From positions 1 through 19,848 of the forward strand of contig CAJOQU010000008.1 of NCBI GenBank assembly GCA_905236975.1: DNA of 19,848 nucleotides, written 5' to 3'. The DNA comes from an uncultured Clostridia bacterium (GTDB lineage: Bacteria > Bacillota > Clostridia > Oscillospirales > Acutalibacteraceae). A program made the translations under genes and the position numbers. This document shows, piece after piece, positions 7,672 to 16,138 of the stretch (the first letter of the stretch is position 1; every line of letters begins with the position of its first letter). The notes below the pieces were generated by a model. That model did not search any database, was not told the origin of the DNA, and worked only from the letters and a program-made list of their open reading frames with translations.

Positions 7672-8871
7672 TTAAACAGGTTCAAAATAGGTATCAGGGT
7701 GAGCGGGATCAAACAATTCGTTGGCCCACATCACGGTCACCAGATTTTCCGTCTGGGATAAATTGATGATGTTGTGGGTATACCCCGGCAGCATATGTAC
7801 GACCCGGATCGCATCGCCCGAGACTTCAAATTCCAAAACCTCATCGGTATCGATCTTTCTTTCCTGAATCAGGCCGTGACCCGCCACCACCATAAAAAAT
7901 TCCCACTTGGAATGGTGCCAATGCTGACCCTTGGTAATGCCGGGACGGGAAATATTCACGCTGAATTGCCCGCAGTTAGCGGTTTTTAACAGCTCGGTAA
8001 AGCTGCCGCGATCATCCATATTCATTTTGACCGGAAAAGCCACCTTTTCTTTCGGCAAATAAGAAAGATAGGTGGAATACAACTTTTTGGCAAACGACCC
8101 GGCCGGAATATCGGGCAGTACCAGTGTTTCGGGCTGACGGCGGAAGGACTCTAACAAATCGGCGATCTCGCCCAGGGTTACCCGGTGGGTGACCGGCGCG
8201 GCGCAATATCGGCCGTGCGGGTTTAAAACAGTACGAATACCGTTAAACTCACATAAGTGGGGCTTGCCTTCTAAGGCGTCCAGCATTTCGGCCACCAGAT
8301 CGTCAATATATAACAGCTCCAACTCGATGGCGCGGTCTGTGATCGAAATGGGTTCGTCATGCGCGATTTGATGGCAAAAGGTCGCGACCGCGCTGTTGTA
8401 ATGGGGGCGGCACCACTTGCCGAACAGATTTGGGAACCGATAAACCAACACCTTGGCGCCGGTTTCCTCGCCATAACGGAAAAAGAGCTCTTCCCCCTGC
8501 TTTTTACTGCGGCCGTAATCACTGTCGTAGCGGCCGATCAAGGTTGCTTGAATAGAGGATGCCAGCATGACCGGGCAGGCGTTACGGTGCTTTTTCAGGG
8601 TGTCAAGCAAGGTGGCGGCGAAGCCGAAATTGCCCTGCAGAAATTCCTCCGGATTTTGCGGACGGTTGACCCCCGCCAAATTAAAAACAAAATCCGCCTG
8701 AGCGCAAAAGGTGTCTAACAACGCGGGGTCGGTATCAAGGTCATATTCAAAGATTTCTTCTATGCAAAGCGCAGAACGGGTTTTATCCTTCCCGCTTTGT
8801 ATATTGCGTAAAGTTGCACAGAGGTTTTTTCCGACAAAGCCCTTTGCGCCGGTAACCAGTATTTTCATCAT
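7672..8871 (-). CDS. capF: CapF-type bifunctional UDP-sugar reductase/epimerase (SDR + cupin)
   Basis: This 399-aa two-domain enzyme has the CapF/FnlB/WbjC architecture. That enzyme acts on the 4-keto sugar made by CapE, using a C-terminal cupin epimerase and an N-terminal NADPH-dependent reductase, to give UDP-2-acetamido-2,6-dideoxy-L-talose. The N-terminal extended SDR has the nucleotide motif TGAKGFVG (7-14), FNLAGVNRPQ (63-72), and the catalytic YxxxK as Tyr119 and Lys123. The cupin (about 280-399) has the metal-ligand cluster HWHH (317-320) and GYTHNI (His366). Start ATG 8871 or the adjacent ATG 8868 follows AAAGGA by 5 or 8 nt. It lies 18 bp ahead of capG, as in known FucNAc loci, but the partner CapE dehydratase is not in this window. 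Confidence 0.9.
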   Translation of the reverse strand: MMKILVTGAKGFVGKNLCATLRNIQSGKDKTRSALCIEEIFEYDLDTDPALLDTFCAQADFVFNLAGVNRPQNPEEFLQGNFGFAATLLDTLKKHRNACPVMLASSIQATLIGRYDSDYGRSKKQGEELFFRYGEETGAKVLVYRFPNLFGKWCRPHYNSAVATFCHQIAHDEPISITDRAIELELLYIDDLVAEMLDALEGKPHLCEFNGIRTVLNPHGRYCAAPVTHRVTLGEIADLLESFRRQPETLVLPDIPAGSFAKKLYSTYLSYLPKEKVAFPVKMNMDDRGSFTELLKTANCGQFSVNISRPGITKGQHWHHSKWEFFMVVAGHGLIQERKIDTDEVLEFEVSGDAIRVVHMLPGYTHNIINLSQTENLVTVMWANELFDPAHPDTYFEPV

Positions 8872-8899
8872 AAAAATCCTTTCGTTAGCAGTATGATAT

Positions 8900-10093
8900 T
8901 CAAGGCTCCTCCGGATCCAGCCCGATTTTTTGCAGCAGCGCGCGTTGCGAGGCCACGTTTTCTTTGGTAATCAGGCGGCTGTACCGTATGCGCTGTTTTA
9001 TTCCCTGTCGTCTGCGAAACAAAATATCAAACGGTCGAAAAACCCAAAAAATCGGAAGCAAAACAGGCTTTTGGAGCAAAATCGGGTAAGGGCGGCACAT
9101 GCTGTGGTAATCGGGAAATAAAATTCGCCAGCAACGGTAAAGCCTTGAGCGCGGTTTTTGCCCGTCCACATTGCCGGACATAACGTGATATGCGTAATAG
9201 GAGGCATAGTTTTGCTTCTTGCCGTAAAGACCATCGAAAAAAATCTTTTGCGTCAGGAATTCGGTGACCTCATTCGGTTGTTCGTCCGAAAACCAAACGC
9301 CCAGCATGGTCTCAATATTTTCATAAAAAGTCAGCAATCGCAGCTTTTGCAGTTCGGCCCGAACATAGGTCATGTCCATTTGTGGTCTGGCATGGCGCAA
9401 CACCCAAAAATCCAACACATGCTGAAGACCTATGCCCTGTACATACACATGCTTTGTGAAATGCACAAACATATAAATCAGTAAATCTTCATCGGAAAGA
9501 GCGTAGGAATAAGGCGTTTTTTCACCGGTCGGGATTGTGCGCGTCCACACATCCCGGTAATAATCGGCAAAAAGCCGATTGTCGGGATCGATCGGCAGCT
9601 TGTGCAGCTCCACATGAATGATGTCAGACTTGCACCACGACCATTCGTGCGGGGTCTGGTATTGTTCTTCAAACCCCATTTCCCGCATTAAGGCGGTGAT
9701 TTTTTCGGCCTGTTCCATGTCCACCAAAATATCCAAATCGCCCATGTGTCGCATTTCACTTTTTGGGTAGACGAATTTCAGCACGCTGCCCTTTAAGAAC
9801 ATGTGCCGAATACCGTTTCGGTTAAAAACACCGCTGATATGTTCAATCGCACCTTTTTGGTAAAGATCGAGCGTATACGCTGTGTATAATTGATTTTCCA
9901 ATGTTCCTTTGACCTCTTGCGGAACCGTCAGCTCTTCAGTATGAAGAAGACCGTAATCCAGCAACGATGAAACTTGGTGTTCTTCCCCTAATTGCAAAGC
10001 CGCCTGCCAATCAAAATCAACCGGCACGGACGCCTTGCTGCCGTCAAGTCCGCTCTTAATCAAAGAGAGGATACCTTTTTGGAACTCTGTCAA
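8900..10093 (-). CDS. Nucleotidyltransferase family protein (NTP_transf_5), second tandem copy
   Basis: This is a 397-aa cytosolic protein of the uncharacterised NTP_transf_5 (PF14907-like) group, with a minimal nucleotidyltransferase core. It has LKGSVLK, whose Gly-Ser forms the nucleotide-binding turn, then YPKSEMRHMGDLDILVD, whose Asp-x-Asp would bind metal. It is clearly paralogous to the gene immediately upstream across nearly its full length, including shared GIGLQH, KIFFDG-like and VLLPIFWVFRPF-like segments. The start is uncertain. Alignment with the paralogue places it at TTG 10093 (LTEFQKGILSLIKS against MTDFQIGILSLIKS). An upstream in-frame TTG at 10159 would overlap the previous gene by 17 nt but lacks a spaced ribosome binding site. 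Function is unknown; the polysaccharide setting suggests nucleotidylation of a sugar or of a non-sugar substituent, which is inference. Confidence 0.8.
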   Translation of the reverse strand: MTEFQKGILSLIKSGLDGSKASVPVDFDWQAALQLGEEHQVSSLLDYGLLHTEELTVPQEVKGTLENQLYTAYTLDLYQKGAIEHISGVFNRNGIRHMFLKGSVLKFVYPKSEMRHMGDLDILVDMEQAEKITALMREMGFEEQYQTPHEWSWCKSDIIHVELHKLPIDPDNRLFADYYRDVWTRTIPTGEKTPYSYALSDEDLLIYMFVHFTKHVYVQGIGLQHVLDFWVLRHARPQMDMTYVRAELQKLRLLTFYENIETMLGVWFSDEQPNEVTEFLTQKIFFDGLYGKKQNYASYYAYHVMSGNVDGQKPRSRLYRCWRILFPDYHSMCRPYPILLQKPVLLPIFWVFRPFDILFRRRQGIKQRIRYSRLITKENVASQRALLQKIGLDPEEP

Positions 10094-10143
10094 CCTTGAC
10101 ACCAACCTTTTTCTTTCGGCGAAGGAGCCGCGGGCTTTGCCAT
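10090..10143 (-). CDS. Possible 17-codon coupling ORF between the tandem paralogues
   Basis: An ATG at 10143 overlaps the stop of the upstream nucleotidyltransferase gene (TAATG), with AGAGGAG just 2 nt before it. It reads 17 codons (MAKPAAPSPKEKGWCQG) to a TGA at 10092-10090. That TGA overlaps the inferred TTG start of the next gene (TTGA). The two exact overlaps suggest ribosomes could be passed from one gene to the next through this short frame. It may equally be chance or the scar of an old frameshift. Confidence 0.3.
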   Translation of the reverse strand: MAKPAAPSPKEKGWCQG

Positions 10144-11333
10144 TACTCCTCTGATTCAAACTCCAACCCCAAAAGATCGATCATCTTTTGTCGGGAGGCA
10201 ACATTTTCGGCCGTTAAGTTTTTGGCGTAATTTTTGCGATATTCCAACACATCTTTTTTGGTAAAAAGAATCTGAAACGGCCGTGCCACCCAAAAAACCG
10301 GCAACAAAAACGGTGCCTTACCGAGTATTGGATAACGGATTTTCATTTCAGTAAAATTGGGAAACAACAATACCCAATACGCCCGCAAGCGCACATGATC
10401 CCCGTGCGAGCCGGAATCCTGACCGGTTTTATGAAAGGCTTCATACATCATAAAATTTTCGCTTTTGCCATACACGCCGTCGCAAAAGATTTTTTGGGAA
10501 ATAAGCTCCGACGCCTCGGTCGGTTCCTTACCCTCAAACCAAACCTGCAGGGTCTCGCGTACCCGTTTATAAAAGGTAGCCAGATGTAATTTTTCGAACT
10601 CAGCCAAAATGTATTCATGGTCCAGATTCGGCTTGGCGCGCTCGTAAACCCACAAATCGACCGCGTGTTGCAAACCAATGCCCTTCATATAAAAATGCTT
10701 TGCAAAGTGGGTGAAAAGATGAACGAAAAAGTCTTCATCCGACAAGCGGAAGGTATACGGTTTTTCCTGCGAAGTGGGCAAAGCTCGCTGCCACGCGGTT
10801 TGGTAATACTGCGCGAACAGGCGGTTTTCGGGATCAACCAACTGCTTGTGCAGCTCAACCTTCACCTTTTTCTTCTTCCAGGCCCATTCGTGCAACTCAT
10901 CGTACTGCTCCTCAAAGCCGAGTGATTGCATCAAAGAGCGAATCTCATCCGCCTGCTCCATGTCCACCAGAATATCAAGATCGCCCATGCGACGCATCTC
11001 ACTTTTTGGGTAAATGGACTTTAAAACACTGCCTTTCAGCGGCATATGCGAAATGTGATTTTCATTGAAACAGGTCGTCAGTTTTTCCAAGGCCGCATGC
11101 TGGCGCTGATCGATCATAACAAGGTTGCAAACCATGTCCTTAAAATGTTCCTGTTTCTCGGGCGGAAGGGTTATGCCCGTGTGATAAAGACCATAATAAA
11201 CCAGCAACAAAACCTTGTGTTTGTCAGCTAATTGGAGCGCCTTGTCCCAATCAAAATTCTGCCCGATTACAGCCTTTTCGCCGGTAATCGCGCTTTTGAT
11301 TAGCGAAAGAATCCCGATTTGAAAATCTGTCAT
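10143..11333 (-). CDS. Nucleotidyltransferase family protein (NTP_transf_5), first tandem copy
   Basis: This 396-aa protein belongs to the same NTP_transf_5-like family as the following gene. The core shows LKGSVLK (99-105) followed by YPKSEMRRMGDLDILVD (108-124), with Asp118 and Asp120 as the probable metal-binding pair. VKVELHK (about 156-162) may supply a third carboxylate. The C-terminal half is helical and carries the shared GIGLQHAVDLW and FLLPVFWVARPFQILF segments. ATG 11333 lies 5 bp after the preceding glycosyltransferase stop, indicating tight coupling. Members of this family also occur near peptide-modification and surface-sugar genes, and no reaction is established. It is unlikely to be an NDP-sugar pyrophosphorylase, since the usual GGxGTR signature is absent. 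Confidence 0.82.
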   Translation of the reverse strand: MTDFQIGILSLIKSAITGEKAVIGQNFDWDKALQLADKHKVLLLVYYGLYHTGITLPPEKQEHFKDMVCNLVMIDQRQHAALEKLTTCFNENHISHMPLKGSVLKSIYPKSEMRRMGDLDILVDMEQADEIRSLMQSLGFEEQYDELHEWAWKKKKVKVELHKQLVDPENRLFAQYYQTAWQRALPTSQEKPYTFRLSDEDFFVHLFTHFAKHFYMKGIGLQHAVDLWVYERAKPNLDHEYILAEFEKLHLATFYKRVRETLQVWFEGKEPTEASELISQKIFCDGVYGKSENFMMYEAFHKTGQDSGSHGDHVRLRAYWVLLFPNFTEMKIRYPILGKAPFLLPVFWVARPFQILFTKKDVLEYRKNYAKNLTAENVASRQKMIDLLGLEFESEE

Positions 11334-11338
11334 GTTGT

Positions 11339-12481
11339 TTACCTGCTTTCCGCTGCGTTGCTTGTTAAAACTTGTTCGATGGCCTCGACCCGTTTGGCAA
11401 GACGAATGGTTTGTTTCATTTTTTCTGCGCCTGCCCGTAACGCCTTGAGCTTCTCCGGCGAACGCAAAAGTTGTTTTAATCCACGGTACAGCCCATCGGC
11501 CGTATTTTCGGTAATCACACCGCAGTCGTAGCGGTCAAGCAGTTCATGCATACCCGCACAATCGGTGGTTAAAACCGGCAGGCCCAATAAAATTGCCTCG
11601 GTGGCCACGGTGCTGAAGCCCTCGGCCCGTGACGAACACACAAAGAAATCCGCCTGCGCCATAAAGGGGTAGGGATTCTCCCAATATCCCAACAGCTTGA
11701 CCGAATCCCCAAGGTTGTTATGTGCAATGAAGGCCTCTAAGTTGTTTTGTTCTTCCCCTTCGCCCAAAATCCAGAGGGTGTGAAAAAGACCTTCATCCAA
11801 AAGGCGTTTATGTACCTTTAAAAGGCGGTCATAACCCTTTTGATCGCAAAGTCGGCCGACTGTGACCGCACAGGGCCTCCGTACACTTTGCAGGTCGGGC
11901 GGCAGCGGCAGACGGGCTTTTTGTGTAATCTCGTTTTCGTCGATCACATTGTAAAGTACCGATGATTTTTCCTCCGGCACGGTGGGAAACCGCTTGTGAA
12001 ACGCCTCGCGCACCCCCGAGGAAACACAAGCAATGGTATCGAAGGTTTGATAGCAGATCTCGTTTTTCTTTTCTGAAAAAAAGACCTTATTCGAATCAAA
12101 ATACTCCATCAAATCCATGTGTACAAAGGCGATCTTTTTGGCGTCTTTGTTCCTCGAAGCCGCAAGCATTTTGGTTGGTAACCCCTCCAAAAAAGCGACC
12201 TCTACATCGTACTTTTCTTTCACAAGCAAGCGGTACAGCCACCTTGGAGGCACAATATATGAAACAATATCCGACAAAATCCGACGAACGAAGGTGTTCT
12301 TACACCGAATCAGCGATTCATGCCGCACATGGGGTGCAAGTTCTTTTTCATACACCCCGCCGTCTAAAAAAGTAAGCACGGTGATTTCGTATAATTGAGG
12401 GTCTAAATGATTCACCAAATGCAGCAATGCGTTTTCCGCACCGCCGCCGCACAATCTGTTGATGCAAAACAGGATTTTCAT
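11339..12481 (-). CDS. Glycosyltransferase family 4
   Basis: This 380-aa retaining GT-B glycosyltransferase of the GT4 class presumably adds one sugar to the lipid-linked repeat unit at the inner face of the membrane. It begins MKILFCINRLCGGGAEN, the usual GT4 N-terminus with the Gly-rich acceptor loop. Later it has VGRLCDQKGYD (208-218), ILGEGEE, and the donor-binding EX7E motif in SRAEGFSTVATEA (Glu287, Glu295). The start is ATG 12481; ATG 12487 two codons earlier is also possible, while the longer frame to 12592 reads into the preceding gene and is rejected. It is 19 bp from the previous gene and 5 bp from the next. Donor and acceptor cannot be inferred. Confidence 0.9.
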   Translation of the reverse strand: MKILFCINRLCGGGAENALLHLVNHLDPQLYEITVLTFLDGGVYEKELAPHVRHESLIRCKNTFVRRILSDIVSYIVPPRWLYRLLVKEKYDVEVAFLEGLPTKMLAASRNKDAKKIAFVHMDLMEYFDSNKVFFSEKKNEICYQTFDTIACVSSGVREAFHKRFPTVPEEKSSVLYNVIDENEITQKARLPLPPDLQSVRRPCAVTVGRLCDQKGYDRLLKVHKRLLDEGLFHTLWILGEGEEQNNLEAFIAHNNLGDSVKLLGYWENPYPFMAQADFFVCSSRAEGFSTVATEAILLGLPVLTTDCAGMHELLDRYDCGVITENTADGLYRGLKQLLRSPEKLKALRAGAEKMKQTIRLAKRVEAIEQVLTSNAAESR

Positions 12482-12500
12482 GAGCATCCCCGCCCTTGGT

Positions 12501-13742
12501 TTATAAAAGTTCTGAAAAAAGCTGCAAATAACGCGCATAGGCGTTGTTCTGATCGAATTCCCGCGCTTTAGCAAGGCAAGCGCTTTCTGCATAAGGGTTG
12601 ATTTCGCAGAGTCGGCGAATTTCTTTTGCGAAGGCCGCGGCCGAGAGTTCGGTCACTACACTGCCGCAGGAATCGTCAATCATTTCCGCACTGCCCCCCA
12701 CACCGGAGGTGAGCACCTGTGTGCCGCAAGCCAGCGCCTCCATATTGACGGTGGGATAATTGTCTTCCCGGGTGGGGTTGACAAAAATATCCGCCATGGT
12801 GTAAAGCCCGGCAAGCTCTGTTTTATCAAAGGTGCGGTGAAGAGAAAGGATTGTGTCCGGCAGTTGTCTGTCAACCCGGGCGTTGGTGCCGACCAGCACA
12901 ATTTGGTATTGTTCCGGCAGCAGCCCGGCAAGCTCAATCATGATGTCAAGCCCCTTGCGTTCGTCCCAACCGAACGCCACACTCAGCACTACAAACTTAT
13001 CTTGCAGACCGTGCCGCCGCCTGAAATCGCTTTCGGTCGGTTGAAACACCGCAAGATCAATACCGTTTGGCAGCACACGGCAGTCGTAATCCTTTAAAAA
13101 GGACTGTGTTACCAACCCCTTCAACCAATGCGAGGGGGTCACCAAGGTGAGGTTGGGCACGCCGATAAACCACTCTTTTTTACGTTGCCACATCCGCTTT
13201 GTCGCATCCACATAAGCGGCGGGATACTCGCGAAAACTTGAACAGCCGCCGCAGCCGGTTATCCATTTTTCACAACCCGACACGGTAAAATACGGGCATT
13301 GCCCGGTAAATGACCAGCAGTCGTGTAAAGTCCACACAACGGGAATGCCGCGCTGCTTCAGAAAGGAAAACAACATCGGTAAATTGATGTACCAGCCGTG
13401 CAAATTGTGCAAATGAATCACATCGGGCGAAAAATCTTCTATGATTTTTAAAAGCCGTTTGGTGGCGCGTTTCGAAAAACAGCCATGCCGGCCGGTCACG
13501 CGGGAGAACAGCGCATGAAACGCATGGTCGGGCAAGCCGGCAATGCGGATCCAGTTTTTTCCGTGAAACGGTTTACGCGGAAAACCGGTGGCACATAAAG
13601 CCTGCCCGCCCGCACGTTCCACCAAACCCGCCACTTCAAACATAATGCCGCCCGTGCTGCCGTAAGGAACGGAATTGATGCTAAAAACTCTGATCTCAAC
13701 CGCCTCCTGCCGACTGCCAAAAGAAGATATAGGGACTTGCAT
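12501..13742 (-). CDS. Glycosyltransferase family 4 (WcaC-like); true start may be an ATC at 13694
   Basis: This GT-B glycosyltransferase resembles the WcaC/colanic-acid-type GT4 subgroup. Visible are the N-terminal VFSINSVPYGSTGGIM, HLHNLHGWYIN, the cysteine-containing WSFTGQCPYF...GCGGC region characteristic of this subgroup, a WDERKGLD segment, and the C-terminal motif TREDNYPTVNMEALACGT. That last motif is the Asp-for-Glu version of EX7E usual in this subgroup. The listed ATG 13742 overlaps the upstream polymerase gene by 47 nt and adds a non-homologous N-terminal stretch. The family N-terminus instead aligns with an ATC at 13694, which has AGGAGG exactly 8 nt upstream. No ATG, GTG or TTG lies in frame between the two. 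The protein is 413 or 397 aa depending on this choice. It probably adds a sugar to the same repeat unit as the neighbouring transferases. Confidence 0.87.
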   Translation of the reverse strand: MQVPISSFGSRQEAVEIRVFSINSVPYGSTGGIMFEVAGLVERAGGQALCATGFPRKPFHGKNWIRIAGLPDHAFHALFSRVTGRHGCFSKRATKRLLKIIEDFSPDVIHLHNLHGWYINLPMLFSFLKQRGIPVVWTLHDCWSFTGQCPYFTVSGCEKWITGCGGCSSFREYPAAYVDATKRMWQRKKEWFIGVPNLTLVTPSHWLKGLVTQSFLKDYDCRVLPNGIDLAVFQPTESDFRRRHGLQDKFVVLSVAFGWDERKGLDIMIELAGLLPEQYQIVLVGTNARVDRQLPDTILSLHRTFDKTELAGLYTMADIFVNPTREDNYPTVNMEALACGTQVLTSGVGGSAEMIDDSCGSVVTELSAAAFAKEIRRLCEINPYAESACLAKAREFDQNNAYARYLQLFSELL

Positions 13743-14790
13743 GCGCCCAGTCACCGCGTGATACATAGATGGAATACAGCCCAAACAGTGCAAAGCTGCC
13801 TACCACTGCCCACCTTGCCATTTGGCGCTGATGATCATGCGGAAAATTTTGCAGGACGCGATCAAGCAGCAACGGCAAATAGGGCATAAAATAATACCCC
13901 AGCCGCATGGCAATGCTGTAAATGCTGGCAAAAGCCTGGAACAGGCAAACCAATAAAAATAAATTGCGATAGCCGCATTCTTCGGGATCGTTTTCATTTC
14001 CAAATAAAACGGTAAAAATGTAAATCAGCGAAAAAACCACAAACAGGGTGTAGGACGAGGTCTGTTCGATCACGGCGTTCTGCCGAAAATAGCCGCTGAC
14101 CAAATGAAAAATGGGCTCACGCAGTAAAAAGACAAGCGGGATCAGCAAAATCGAAAAGGTTTGAACCCGCTTATCGATATGCAGGTGATAAAGCGGATAG
14201 ACCACCGCAAAAACAATCGCCGTTCGGTGAAACATTGCAGCGAACAGAACAACCAGCAGAAAAGGCCAAAATTTTTTTTTCTTTAAAAACTCGAACGACA
14301 GGGTGCAAACGGAAACGGCAATGGCCTGCCGAACGGAGGAATAGCAAATTAAAAAAACGGGCAATCCCAAATAAATCAGCAGGCTGTCAAACGGATGGTC
14401 GCTGTTGCGATAAAGCAGAATCAAGATCGGGACCAGCGACATGATTGCCGTAACGGCAATATACACCTGATTTGACTCGGTAAAGACCGAAAGCAGTTTA
14501 TTGAACAAAATAAATCCGTACTCATAGTGCGAGGCTTTCGAAAAGGCGTACAGCGCGCTCCATTTATATTTGGCAATGACGGCAAACTGCCCCAAATAAC
14601 CGTAGCTTTGCCCATAGGCCAAATCCGCACCCATGGTGGGGTGACGCAGCGCCAACAAACCGCATAACAGAATGCAAACCAGCCAATAGGCATTGCGTTC
14701 CAGCTTTTGGCGGGTGCTCATGCTTTGCGGCACCGCGACGGCCGCCATGCTCACAAGGGTGACGGCATATAATATATAGTAAACGAGCAA
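13696..14790 (-). CDS. EpsG/Wzy-like polysaccharide polymerase
   Basis: This 364-aa polytopic membrane protein of the EpsG type presumably polymerises lipid-linked repeat units outside the membrane. About ten hydrophobic segments alternate with charged loops. The N-terminal part has the EpsG pattern GLLALRHPTMGADLAYGQSY, equivalent to the R-x(5)-G-x-D region of the family. FLICYSSVRQAIAVSV (about 150-165) matches the conserved FxxxxxxRQxxA element, and FHRTAIVF follows. The start is TTG 14790, backed by a perfect AAGGAGG (14799-14805) with 8 nt spacing; the next in-frame Met is inside the first helix. The gene is 58 bp from the previous one, the widest gap in the operon. An O-antigen ligase role is less likely given the family pattern. 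Confidence 0.85.
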   Translation of the reverse strand: MLVYYILYAVTLVSMAAVAVPQSMSTRQKLERNAYWLVCILLCGLLALRHPTMGADLAYGQSYGYLGQFAVIAKYKWSALYAFSKASHYEYGFILFNKLLSVFTESNQVYIAVTAIMSLVPILILLYRNSDHPFDSLLIYLGLPVFLICYSSVRQAIAVSVCTLSFEFLKKKKFWPFLLVVLFAAMFHRTAIVFAVVYPLYHLHIDKRVQTFSILLIPLVFLLREPIFHLVSGYFRQNAVIEQTSSYTLFVVFSLIYIFTVLFGNENDPEECGYRNLFLLVCLFQAFASIYSIAMRLGYYFMPYLPLLLDRVLQNFPHDHQRQMARWAVVGSFALFGLYSIYVSRGDWAHASPYIFFWQSAGGG

Positions 14791-14848
14791 CCCGTTTTCC
14801 TCCTTTACAAAAGCTTTTCATGCCGGGAACACCGGCCGTTGATTTGTT

Positions 14849-16114
14849 TTATTTGATCGTTTCTTCCAACACTTGCCTGATTAAGCGGCTGTTGCGGCCA
14901 ATCTGATGATTTTGCGCGGCCAACGCAAGCGCATGGGCAACCGTGCTTTGCCGCAGCGATTCCTCCCGCAGAATGCGCGCAAGCCCTTTATCCAGCTCTT
15001 TTTCGTCTAAAACACAAAAAGCGGCGTTGTATTCCCGCAAATACGCGATCGACGCGACTTCCGGCGGGCCGTAAGCAAATAAACATCGACCGCTTGCCAG
15101 TGAATCGGCAATCTTGGTCGAAACCGAATAAGACACCAGCTGCCGCCAAGGATTTTCAAAGGATTCGGTATGTACCAACAGCAGACTTTCACCCATGACC
15201 CGCCGAACCCCGGCGGCATCCAGCGCACCGCCGAAACGAATACCGTTTTCCTTTGTCATCTGTTTAAGCCTTGCAGGGTCAGTCTCGGTGGAATACACAT
15301 CTAACCAGCGTTCTCCACCGGTGACCCGCTGCAATGCCCGGCCAAGCGCGCACAGTTGGTGATCCCGCCCTAACGACAGATTGCCGATGTACGAAATGCG
15401 GTCGCCGCCGGCCGGGAAAGGTTCCGTTATATCGCTGCCTGTTTGAAGAACATAAACCGGTTTATGAAAGAACGCGCCGTAATCCCGCGCCATGCGGTCA
15501 CAAATGGCAAAAATGGCCGCGGCGGCCTGCATGGTACGGCTGACCTGCCGCATAAAACGAGTATGCTGACACTTGCCGAACAGAAGGTTTTGATTGCGGT
15601 CATAAAAATAGAAATCATCCATACATGAAACGTAAAGCGGGAGGTTCCGCTCCGTCGCGATTTCCCGTGCTACGCAATACAAAAAAGCATAATCTCCCGA
15701 GGCAAAAAAAACCGCCTGCGGATCAAATTCGTCCAACCATTTTTGAAATGCGGGGGTTTTCCAACGACCTATTTTCCAAAGCATGTTCCGTAAAAAATAG
15801 ATGATCGGCGTTCGCTTGCCTGCCGCACGATAAAGTTTGGCCGCAAGCCCACGATCTGTACGGGAATGGGGTCGAAGGGGCTGTATATCTTCCTTTGTAA
15901 AGGCCGTTCCGCTTTTGCGAATCAAAATCGACCGCAGCATATCACTGTCAGTCACACGGTAATAACGCTCACACAGAGAATCTACGGGAATTTCGGAATG
16001 AATGTAAAGCTGCGCCAATTCACAAGGTTTAAAATCACGAAAATAAGCCGAAAGGGTCTTGCCCATCCCGGTCGTTTTGCTGAAAACATTATGACTGACT
16101 ACCAAAACCCTCAT
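14849..16114 (-). CDS. Diverged GT-B glycosyltransferase
   Basis: This is a 421-aa glycosyltransferase of GT4/GT1-like fold. The N-terminal MRVLVVSHNVFSKTTGMGKTL has the Gly-containing acceptor loop. SYIGNLSLGRDHQL (241-254) starts the donor domain, and VHTESFENPW (314-323) with STKIADSLASGRCLFAYGPPE (332 onwards) occupies the nucleotide-sugar binding region. The usual EX7E signature is replaced by ESFENPWRQ followed by a serine-rich helix, so assignment to a specific GT family is uncertain. ATG 16114 is preceded by GAGGTGAG about 11 nt upstream and follows the GT2 gene by 24 bp. It probably acts in assembly of the same repeat unit. Its cysteine-rich central section has no obvious metal-site spacing. 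Confidence 0.8.
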   Translation of the reverse strand: MRVLVVSHNVFSKTTGMGKTLSAYFRDFKPCELAQLYIHSEIPVDSLCERYYRVTDSDMLRSILIRKSGTAFTKEDIQPLRPHSRTDRGLAAKLYRAAGKRTPIIYFLRNMLWKIGRWKTPAFQKWLDEFDPQAVFFASGDYAFLYCVAREIATERNLPLYVSCMDDFYFYDRNQNLLFGKCQHTRFMRQVSRTMQAAAAIFAICDRMARDYGAFFHKPVYVLQTGSDITEPFPAGGDRISYIGNLSLGRDHQLCALGRALQRVTGGERWLDVYSTETDPARLKQMTKENGIRFGGALDAAGVRRVMGESLLLVHTESFENPWRQLVSYSVSTKIADSLASGRCLFAYGPPEVASIAYLREYNAAFCVLDEKELDKGLARILREESLRQSTVAHALALAAQNHQIGRNSRLIRQVLEETIK

Positions 16115-16138
16115 CCGTGCCAGCTCACCTCGTTCTAT

